Assembly: GCA_009705225.1 (NCBI GenBank)
Contig: WLCQ01000005.1
Span: 1-42,708 of the forward strand
Source of the DNA: Actinomycetota bacterium
GTDB lineage: Bacteria; Actinomycetota; Acidimicrobiia; Acidimicrobiales; Acidimicrobilacustridaceae
Reading direction: 5' to 3'
DNA length: 42,708 bases
The notes below the pieces were generated by a model. It saw only the letters and a list, made by a program, of their open reading frames with translations. It had not been told where the DNA came from and did not search any database. The position numbers and the translations under genes were made by a program. Positions 1 through 7,726 of this stretch are shown one piece after another (position 1 is the stretch's first letter; each line of letters opens with the position of its first letter).

Positions 1-465
1 CAGGCGATCATCTCCTACATCAAGAAGCAGTACAGCCTGGCCCTCGGTGATCGAACCGCCGAAGAGGTCAAGATGGCGCTCGGTTCGGCGTGGCCGCTCG
101 AAGTTGAACTCCACGCCGAGGTACGCGGCCGTGACCTGATCACTGGGCTGCCGAAGACCATCGTGACCACAACCGAGGAGATCCGCGAAGCAATCGAGGA
201 ACCTGTCTCCGGCATCGTCGATGCCGTGAAAGTGACCCTCGACAAGACTCCTCCCGAGTTGGCCGCAGACATCATGGAGCAGGGGATCGTTCTCGCTGGC
301 GGTGGCGCATTGCTCCATGGCCTCGCGGCTCGACTCGAGCACGAGACCGGTATGCCGATTCTGATCGCCCCGAACCCCTTGTTCTCGGTGGCCATCGGAT
401 CGGGTCAGTCACTCGAGGAGTTCGACGCGCTCAAGGGCGTGCTGTTCTCGTCGACCATCCACTGA
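1..465 (+). CDS. mreB: Rod shape-determining protein MreB (C-terminal part, truncated by window edge)
   Basis: Frame +1 is open from base 1; ...MEQGIVLAGGGALLHGLAARLEHETGMPILIAPNPLFSVAIGSGQSLEEF matches the MreB C-terminus; followed by mreC/mreD. Confidence 0.95.
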   Translation, partial: QAIISYIKKQYSLALGDRTAEEVKMALGSAWPLEVELHAEVRGRDLITGLPKTIVTTTEEIREAIEEPVSGIVDAVKVTLDKTPPELAADIMEQGIVLAGGGALLHGLAARLEHETGMPILIAPNPLFSVAIGSGQSLEEFDALKGVLFSSTIH

Positions 466-475
466 GATCGGCGTC

Positions 476-1306
476 GTGGCTCCCCGGCGCTCGACAGGAC
501 GCTCCCGATCCACCGTGATCCTGTTGGTCCTGACCGCCATCACGTTGCTCACCCTGAGCGGTCGTGGCGTCGGCGCGCTTGATTCCACGAGGGCTGCCGT
601 TACCTCGGCAGTTTCTCCGATTGGCGATGCCGCCCGGTGGTTGTTCGGTCCGTTCTCCGGTGCGTGGAACGCAGCCTTTGACCACGGTGACCTCGCGCGA
701 CGTAATGATGCGCTCGTGCAGGAGAACGAGCGGCTCCTGGGACAACTGACGCAAGCTTCCATCTCCACTCAGCAACTCCAAGAGTTGCTGAATCTCGTAG
801 GAATTCCATTTCTCGGCAACACCCCCGTCGTGCACACGCGAGTAGTCAGCGGCACCATCGGGAACTTCGGTGACACCATTGAACTCGACAAGGGTGCTTC
901 GGCTGGCGTGGTGAAGGGGATGCCCGTCATCACGGGTCAGGGTCTCATCGGGAAGGTGAAAGTGGTCGGGGAGGACCGATGCACTGTTGAGCTGATCACC
1001 GGTGGCTCATTCCGTGTCGGATTCATTGTGATAGGTACATCTGCGGTCGGCATCGCCGAGGGTGTCGGCCGACCGAGCATCCTGAGGGGTACGAACATCG
1101 ACGTCGCCCAGACCGTCACCGAAGGTCAGGTCGTCGTCACCGCTGGGCTTCGCGGTAGTTCGTTCCCCCCCAATATCCCGATTGGCTCGGTGAAGTCCGT
1201 TCGCTCTGAGGAAGCCAGTCGGCAGACACTTGTTGAGATCTCGATGTTCGCGAGCACAAGAGATCTGACCTACGCCGATGTTGTGCTCTGGACTCCGGGC
1301 GGCTGA
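476..1306 (+). CDS. mreC: Rod shape-determining protein MreC
   Basis: GTG start; N-terminal TM, coiled coil (NDALVQENERLLGQL) and beta domain (VVSGTIGNFGDTIELDKGASAGVVKGMPVITGQGLIGKV); mreB/mreD context. Confidence 0.93.
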   Translation: MAPRRSTGRSRSTVILLVLTAITLLTLSGRGVGALDSTRAAVTSAVSPIGDAARWLFGPFSGAWNAAFDHGDLARRNDALVQENERLLGQLTQASISTQQLQELLNLVGIPFLGNTPVVHTRVVSGTIGNFGDTIELDKGASAGVVKGMPVITGQGLIGKVKVVGEDRCTVELITGGSFRVGFIVIGTSAVGIAEGVGRPSILRGTNIDVAQTVTEGQVVVTAGLRGSSFPPNIPIGSVKSVRSEEASRQTLVEISMFASTRDLTYADVVLWTPGG

Positions 1307-1311
1307 GTGGA

Positions 1312-1821
1312 ATGAACACTTCCATTCGGTTGATGGCGCTTCTGCTGACCGCAGTGGTGCTGCAGCGGTTCCTGTTCGATCAGTTCAGAGTCGACGGTGT
1401 GGCTGCCGACGCCTTTCTCGTTCTCGCAGTCACTACTGGGATGGTCTGCGGGGCGCGACGAGGCGCAATTGTTGGATTCTTCGCTGGTTTGGTGCTCGAC
1501 CTTCTGGTCGTGACTCCGTTCGGACTCGGGGCTCTGGCGTACCTTGTGGCCGGCGCCCTCGGCGGTCTCCTTGAGGGCGTCGTTGTGCACAGTGCACGCT
1601 GGATCACGATGCTGGTTGCGTTCGTCGCAAGCGCTGCTGGGGTCCTTTTCTTCGCTGTCGTGGGTTCGCTCATCGGCACGGCGGGGATGGTGGAAGGTCA
1701 CCTGATAACTGTCACGCTTCTGGTCGGTGGTTCCTCGGCGGTGCTTATGCTGCCAACGCGTCGAGCCGTTCTTTGGGCGAGCGCTGACTCCGAACCTTTC
1801 CGTGCCGCCGTCCATTCATGA
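1312..1821 (+). CDS. mreD: Rod shape-determining protein MreD
   Basis: Small multi-TM protein (169 aa) between mreC and mrdA; GARRGAIVGFFAGLVLDLL motif. Confidence 0.85.
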   Translation: MNTSIRLMALLLTAVVLQRFLFDQFRVDGVAADAFLVLAVTTGMVCGARRGAIVGFFAGLVLDLLVVTPFGLGALAYLVAGALGGLLEGVVVHSARWITMLVAFVASAAGVLFFAVVGSLIGTAGMVEGHLITVTLLVGGSSAVLMLPTRRAVLWASADSEPFRAAVHS

Positions 1822-1895
1822 GCACTTTCTGCTGGACTGGTCCTCTCGCAGGCATCAAACCCTGCCAAGCCACGACCCCGGAGCAGGACTGATTG

Positions 1896-3854
1896 ATGGA
1901 CACCGCATCCCCTCACACGCGGATGAGTGTGCTCGGAGTCCTCGTCGTCGCTTGTTTCGTCGCGCTTTTCGCTCGGCTGTGGTACCTGCAGGTCATGGAA
2001 TCACCAGAGCTTGTGCCTCGGGCCAGTGCTCAGTCCCAGCGGACTCTCGCCATTGAGGCGCCGCGCGGCCGGATTCTCGATGCGAAAGGGCGGGTACTGG
2101 TCGACAATCGCACCTCACTCGTGGTTTCAGTCGATAGGAACATCTTCGCCAAGATCAACGACAAGGACGCGTTCGCTTCCGATCTCGCGGAGGTGTTCAC
2201 CAAATTCGGCACTCCAACCAAGACCTCCAGCGTCCAGCGGCGGATCGCTGCTTCGCAGTACGACCAACTACATCCGGTGCCGGTGGCCAGCGATGTCTCT
2301 CCCGAAGTCATGGTGTTTCTCTCCGAGCATTCCGAGGAATTCCCCGGGGTAAGCGTCAACCGAGAGACGATGCGTGTGTATCCGTACGGCATGGCAGCGG
2401 CGAATGTCCTCGGGTATGTCGGCCGTATTTCTCCGGAAGCCCTGAAGACTCTCGAGGCGGGGATTGATCCGGACACTGGAGTCGCGAAGGAGTACAACTC
2501 GGATTCCTTCATCGGTTTGGCCGGGATCGAGGCGACCTATGAGAAGGACCTCCGGGGTGTGCCCGGTGTCGAGACCATCGAGGTCGATTCGAAGAATCGT
2601 CCCGTTGGCCGCGTTGGCTATCAGGCCCCCAGACCGGGGAGTGATGTGCATCTTCATATCGACATCGAGGTGCAGAAGCGAGCAGAGCAGGCGCTCGTCG
2701 ACAAGCTTGACGTGCTGCGTGGAACGCCCCAACGCGACGGCGTGATCCGAAAAGCGCCTGCCGGCTCTGTCGTCGCGCTCAGCCCGACGGATGGGGGAGT
2801 CATCGCCCTCGCCACCTATCCCACATTCGATCCGGGGGAGTTCTCGGGGGGAATCAGCCAAGAGCGCTACAACGAGCTTCTTGATCAGAATGGGGTCAGT
2901 GCGCTCGTCGATCGTTCGATCTCAGGGCAGTACGCGCCAGGCTCAACCTTCAAGCTCGTGACTGCCACGGCTGCGATCTCACGGGGCCTGATCAATGGAA
3001 ACACCTACTACAACGATCAGGGTGTCTACGAAGTCGGAGACCCACCTCGTCCCTTCTCCAACGCTGGTGGTGTCAAGAACGGAGGGATTGCGCTGCCGCA
3101 AGCCCTTATCGTCTCGTCGGATGTTTACTTCTATTGGCTCGGAGACCGAATGGACGGGACAACCTTCATCCAGGATTCTGCTGAGGCATATGGGTTCGAT
3201 CAGCGAACGGGAATCGATCTTCCGAACGAATCCGCCGGCTACGTCTGGACCGCTGCGGAGAAGAAGGCTCTGCACCAGAAGTACCCGAACGCATATCCCG
3301 ATGGCGAGTGGTTCACCGGTGACAATGTTCAGCTCGCTGTCGGGCAGTACGTGATCACAGCGACGCCGATCCAGATCGCCCGGGCCTACGCCACCCTCGC
3401 CAATGGGGGCACCGTCTATGAGCCCCATGTGGCATGGCGCGTGCTGCGCGCTGGCTCTCTGCCCACTGATGCTGGAGGGATCCTTCGGACGATCGAACCG
3501 GTCGTGACCGGAACCATTGATCTGCCTCCGGCGGTTCGCGACCCGATCCTCGCCGGCTTCTCCGGGGTGACCACCGGCTTGGGTACGGCGACTTCGGCAT
3601 TCATAGGATTCGACCAGACCAATTTCCGGATCGCCGGGAAGACCGGTACTGCTCAGGTTGACGGGAAGGCGGATACGTCGCTCTTCGCGTCATTCGCCCC
3701 GGTCGACAATCCGCGTTACGCAGTCGCCGCAGTCATGGAAGAGTCCGGGTTCGGTGCGGAGGCCTCGGGTGAAGTCGTCCGCCATGTCTACGAAATCTTG
3801 GCGGATCGGCCGCTCACGGCGGTCTCGAGTGCAACGCAGGGGACACGCGACTGA
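1896..3854 (+). CDS. mrdA: Penicillin-binding protein 2 (peptidoglycan D,D-transpeptidase)
   Basis: STFK (APGSTFKLVTA), SSD and KTGTAQ transpeptidase motifs; N-terminal dimerisation domain; next to rodA. ORF track begins at TTG 1893, ATG at 1896 is in frame. Confidence 0.95.
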   Translation: MDTASPHTRMSVLGVLVVACFVALFARLWYLQVMESPELVPRASAQSQRTLAIEAPRGRILDAKGRVLVDNRTSLVVSVDRNIFAKINDKDAFASDLAEVFTKFGTPTKTSSVQRRIAASQYDQLHPVPVASDVSPEVMVFLSEHSEEFPGVSVNRETMRVYPYGMAAANVLGYVGRISPEALKTLEAGIDPDTGVAKEYNSDSFIGLAGIEATYEKDLRGVPGVETIEVDSKNRPVGRVGYQAPRPGSDVHLHIDIEVQKRAEQALVDKLDVLRGTPQRDGVIRKAPAGSVVALSPTDGGVIALATYPTFDPGEFSGGISQERYNELLDQNGVSALVDRSISGQYAPGSTFKLVTATAAISRGLINGNTYYNDQGVYEVGDPPRPFSNAGGVKNGGIALPQALIVSSDVYFYWLGDRMDGTTFIQDSAEAYGFDQRTGIDLPNESAGYVWTAAEKKALHQKYPNAYPDGEWFTGDNVQLAVGQYVITATPIQIARAYATLANGGTVYEPHVAWRVLRAGSLPTDAGGILRTIEPVVTGTIDLPPAVRDPILAGFSGVTTGLGTATSAFIGFDQTNFRIAGKTGTAQVDGKADTSLFASFAPVDNPRYAVAAVMEESGFGAEASGEVVRHVYEILADRPLTAVSSATQGTRD

Positions 3855-4999
3855 TGATTCCCTCCTCGATTTCCCGGCGCTCCTCGCGGATGAGTCGACG
3901 TGACCCGACTTCGCCGCTTCGGCACCTCGACCCGGTGCTGCTCGCCTGTACCGCAGTGCTGGCCGTGATCGGCGTGGTCACTGTGTACAGCGCGACACGC
4001 GGTCCCGGCCCTGAATTCTCGAATACCTATCTCTACAAGGAAGTTCTTTTCGTCCTCATCGGTGCAGTCGTGATGTTCATCTTCACTGCCGTTGACTACC
4101 AGAAACTCCATGATTGGGCGTGGGTGTTCTACGGGGTCACCACCGTGCTGTTGGTGCTTGTGGTGTCACCGTTGGGTTCGCGCTCCAACGGGGCACAGGC
4201 GTGGTTCGCGGTTGGGCCGTTCCAGATGCAGCCAGCGGAGTTCGCCAAGATCTCCCTGATCGGTGTCCTCGCATTCATGCTGTCGGAGTTTCGGGGCGAT
4301 ATTGATGTGCGGCGCACGGCTGCGTTGCTCGGTATCTCGGCGATCCCGATGGCTCTGATCATGCTCCAACCCGATCTCGGACTGGTGCTCATCCTCACAG
4401 TCATCATGATGGCGATGCTTCTCATCGGCGGGATCCCGACGAGGTACATCGTGGTCCTGACCCTGGCGGGGGTTGTCGGGGTCGTCGGGGCCCTGAACTC
4501 ACCCGTGATCAAGCAGTATCAGCAGGACCGGCTCACAGCATTCGCCAATCCCGATGACCGCAGCAATCCTGCGGTCTACAACATCGAGCAGAGCAAACTT
4601 GCCATAGCGAACGGGCAACTCACTGGGCAGGGCCTCTTCGAGGGTTCGCAGACCCGGCTCGGTACCGTTCCGGAGCAACAGACCGATTTCATCTTCACCG
4701 CAGTGGCTGAGCAGTTCGGATTCGTCGGTGCGGGGATCGTGTTGCTGCTCTACGCCACGATGTGTCATCGGATCCTGAGGATCGCCCGGATCGCCAAGGA
4801 CCAGTTCGGAACCCTCGTCTGTGTGGGGGTGCTTGCCATGTTCCTGTTCTCGGTCTTCGAGAACGTTGGTATGGCCATGGGGATCATGCCAGTGACGGGA
4901 ATTCCACTGCTTCTGCTGAGCGCCGGGGGTTCATCCACCGTCACGGCTCTCGCCGCAATTGGGCTCGTCCTGAACGTCCATATGCGGCGGTTCCGGTAG
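3854..4999 (+). CDS. rodA: SEDS peptidoglycan glycosyltransferase RodA
   Basis: Multi-TM SEDS protein (GSRSNGAQAWFAVGPFQMQPAEFAKI; NVGMAMGIMPVTGIPLLLLSAGGSS); TGATG overlap with mrdA. Confidence 0.95.
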   Translation: MIPSSISRRSSRMSRRDPTSPLRHLDPVLLACTAVLAVIGVVTVYSATRGPGPEFSNTYLYKEVLFVLIGAVVMFIFTAVDYQKLHDWAWVFYGVTTVLLVLVVSPLGSRSNGAQAWFAVGPFQMQPAEFAKISLIGVLAFMLSEFRGDIDVRRTAALLGISAIPMALIMLQPDLGLVLILTVIMMAMLLIGGIPTRYIVVLTLAGVVGVVGALNSPVIKQYQQDRLTAFANPDDRSNPAVYNIEQSKLAIANGQLTGQGLFEGSQTRLGTVPEQQTDFIFTAVAEQFGFVGAGIVLLLYATMCHRILRIARIAKDQFGTLVCVGVLAMFLFSVFENVGMAMGIMPVTGIPLLLLSAGGSSTVTALAAIGLVLNVHMRRFR

Positions 5000-5027
5000 A
5001 GGACCTCTGACCGGTACGATCTGCAGG

Positions 5028-6983
5028 GTGAATGGACTGTGGCCCCAGATTGAACCGCTGCTGTCTCGAGTCTCGAAGCCGGCGCGCTACATCGGGATGG
5101 AGGGAGGGGCCCAACAACCCCAGCACAGCCCCGAGAAGGTTGCGTGGCTGCTTGCCTACCCAGACACCTACGAGATCGGCCTCCCGAACCAGGGCCTACA
5201 GATTCTCTACGAAATCCTCAACGAACGACCTGACGCCGTTGCCGAACGCACCTACGCCCCATGGCATGACCTCGAGGAACTCCTGCGGGAGCGAGGGATC
5301 CCGTTGTTCTCGGTGGACACGCATCGCAGCGCTGCTGAATTCGACATCTTCGGGTTCAATCTCTCGGCGGAACTGACCTATACGAATCTGCTCAATATGG
5401 TCGACCTCGCCGGAGTTCCCGTGCGTTCAGCCGATCGTGGCCCGCAGCATCCCTTGATCGCCGCCGGCGGTCACTGCACGTACAACCCTGAGCCCCTTGC
5501 CGACTTTCTCGACATCGTGGTCCTCGGCGATGGCGAGGAAGTAGTCGCCGAAATCACCGAAGTGGTGCGTGACTGGAAGGCCTCGGGTCGACTTCTTGGC
5601 GATCGTGTCGGGGTGCTGCGCTCCCTCGCTCGGGTTGAGGGCGTGTACGTGCCCGCAATGTATCGACCGGTGTATGCCGGCGCTGACTTCCTCGGCCTCG
5701 AGCCGGAGTTTTCGGACATTCCTGAACTCGTCGAGAAGCGCACGGTCGCCGACCTCGCGGATTTCCCCTATCCGAAACAGCAACTCGTCCCCCTGACCGA
5801 GGTCGTGCACGACCGCCTGAACGTCGAAGTGTTCCGCGGCTGCACCCGTGGCTGCCGATTCTGTCAGGCCGGGATGATCACACGACCAGTTCGTGAGCGT
5901 CCCGCTGCACAGGTCCGATCGATGGTCGCTGAAGGTCTCAGACGCACCGGATACGACGAGGTTTCTCTGACCTCGCTCTCGACCGCCGACTACTCGGGCA
6001 TCGAAGCTCTCGTGACCGACATCGTTGATGCTGCCGGCGATGGCCCGGCGATCACGGTTGCGCTGCCGAGTCTCCGTGTTGATGCGTTCGGGGTAGGGAT
6101 CGCCACGCAGCTCCAGCATGGTCGCCGGGCTGGTCTCACGTTCGCACCCGAGGCCGGCACCTGGCGGATGCGTCAGGTGATCAACAAACTGATCCGCGAA
6201 GAGGACCTCTACAGCGCTGTGGAGGCTGCGTTCTCGAACGGTTGGCGAAGGGTCAAGCTCTACTTCCTCACTGGACTTCCCACAGAGACTGACGAGGACA
6301 CCCTCGGGATCGCCGAACTTGCTCGTAATTGCGTCGAGATCGGTCGCGCTCATACCCGGAACCCATCGGTCACGGTGTCAGTGGGTGGGTTCGTTCCAAA
6401 GCCGTTCACCCCGTTCCAATGGTTCGGTCAGAACACTGTCGAAGAACTCCAGCGGAAGATCAACCTGCTCAGGGATGCCACGCGTCGCATGCATGGCGTT
6501 CAGGTGAAGTGGCACGACCCCAAAGCCACGCAGGTGGAGGGAATCATGAGCCGCGGCGATCGCCGTATCGGCGACGTCATCGAGACGGTCTGGCGTAACG
6601 GTGGCACGTTCCAAGAATGGAACGAACGGTTCGAACTGCCTCTCTGGACCGAAGCCATGGCGGAGCACGGTCTAGATCCGGACTGGTACACCCACCGACA
6701 CCGCACTGAGACCGAAGTCCTGCCTTGGGATCATCTCTCCGCTGGCCTTCACAAGGATTTTCTCTGGCAGGACTGGCGCGATGCGCTCGCCGAAGTTGGG
6801 CTGCCCGACTGCCGTTGGACCCCGTGTTACGACTGTGGTGCCTGCACCGGTTATTCCATCGAGCACATTGTGGCTTCGGCCACGCCGCCAGCTGGCGGAT
6901 CCCAGGGAACGGGCCAGGACCTCGCCAGTACTTGGGTGCCAGTCACCATTCGCGCGGTCGGCGACGAAGTTGGTGCACGATGA
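5028..6983 (+). CDS. TIGR03960-type B12-binding-like radical SAM protein of unknown function
   Basis: Radical SAM motif RGCTRGCRFCQAG (CxxxCxxC); C-terminal cysteine cluster CRWTPCYDCGACTGY; directly upstream of a DUF2344 gene and RNase E/G. Confidence 0.9.
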   Translation: MNGLWPQIEPLLSRVSKPARYIGMEGGAQQPQHSPEKVAWLLAYPDTYEIGLPNQGLQILYEILNERPDAVAERTYAPWHDLEELLRERGIPLFSVDTHRSAAEFDIFGFNLSAELTYTNLLNMVDLAGVPVRSADRGPQHPLIAAGGHCTYNPEPLADFLDIVVLGDGEEVVAEITEVVRDWKASGRLLGDRVGVLRSLARVEGVYVPAMYRPVYAGADFLGLEPEFSDIPELVEKRTVADLADFPYPKQQLVPLTEVVHDRLNVEVFRGCTRGCRFCQAGMITRPVRERPAAQVRSMVAEGLRRTGYDEVSLTSLSTADYSGIEALVTDIVDAAGDGPAITVALPSLRVDAFGVGIATQLQHGRRAGLTFAPEAGTWRMRQVINKLIREEDLYSAVEAAFSNGWRRVKLYFLTGLPTETDEDTLGIAELARNCVEIGRAHTRNPSVTVSVGGFVPKPFTPFQWFGQNTVEELQRKINLLRDATRRMHGVQVKWHDPKATQVEGIMSRGDRRIGDVIETVWRNGGTFQEWNERFELPLWTEAMAEHGLDPDWYTHRHRTETEVLPWDHLSAGLHKDFLWQDWRDALAEVGLPDCRWTPCYDCGACTGYSIEHIVASATPPAGGSQGTGQDLASTWVPVTIRAVGDEVGAR

Positions 6984-7711
6984 GGATTCGGCTCCGCTAT
7001 CGCAAACTCGGAAAGGTTCGATTCACCAGCCATCGCGACGTGGCTCGTTGTTGGGAACGAGCATTCCGCACCAGCGGGCTCCCAATCGCGATCACCGAAG
7101 GTTTCTCGCCTCGCCCGAAGATGCACTTCGGCCTGGCCCTCTCCACCAGTCATGAGTCCCTGGGGGAGTACCTCGACCTCGACCTTCTGGATCCCGAGAG
7201 TGCTGCCGTTGATATTGACGCGCTTCCCGCGATGCTCTCCGGACATCTTCCCGTAGGAATTGATATCGAAGCGGTGGCGATCATCGATCGTTCCGCTCCC
7301 TCGTTGCAGGAGGCAGTGACTTCCTGCACGTGGCATATCGAGGTTCCGGGTCTGGCCCACGCCGATCTTCTTCCAGCTGTTGAGCGTGTCGTTTCGGCGT
7401 CCACGCTCCCGATCGTCCGGGAACGCAAGGGTAAACCCGTCTCCGACGATCTCCGACCCGGGATCCTGCACCTCGAGGTGCTTGATCCCACTGCCGCCCC
7501 TGCGGATTTCGCTGGCGCGGTGCTGTACGCGGAATTGGCGACTGCGCCTCGTTCCGTGCGCCCATCGGAACTGATGGCCGTGTTCGATCCACCTCTCCTT
7601 GAGGGGCGGGTCAGAAGGATCCACCAACTGATCACCGAGAACGGCGCGACGCGAGAACCTCTCTCGCCGGGCGCGCCGCCGATGGTATTCGCGACAGCGA
7701 GTGCCATATGA
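6980..7711 (+). CDS. TIGR03936/DUF2344 domain protein
   Basis: Start MRIRLRYRKLGKVRFTSHRDVARCWERAFRTSGLPIAITEGFSPRPKMHFGLAL is characteristic of DUF2344; ATGA overlap with radical SAM gene. The ORF-track version starting at 6725 overlaps the radical SAM gene. Confidence 0.9.
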   Translation: MRIRLRYRKLGKVRFTSHRDVARCWERAFRTSGLPIAITEGFSPRPKMHFGLALSTSHESLGEYLDLDLLDPESAAVDIDALPAMLSGHLPVGIDIEAVAIIDRSAPSLQEAVTSCTWHIEVPGLAHADLLPAVERVVSASTLPIVRERKGKPVSDDLRPGILHLEVLDPTAAPADFAGAVLYAELATAPRSVRPSELMAVFDPPLLEGRVRRIHQLITENGATREPLSPGAPPMVFATASAI

Positions 7712-7726
7712 GAAGGGAATTCATCC

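Noticed and set aside
5427-6353. 308-aa minus-strand ORF inside the radical SAM gene
   Set aside because: Fully antisense to a motif-supported CDS; no recognisable family motifs.
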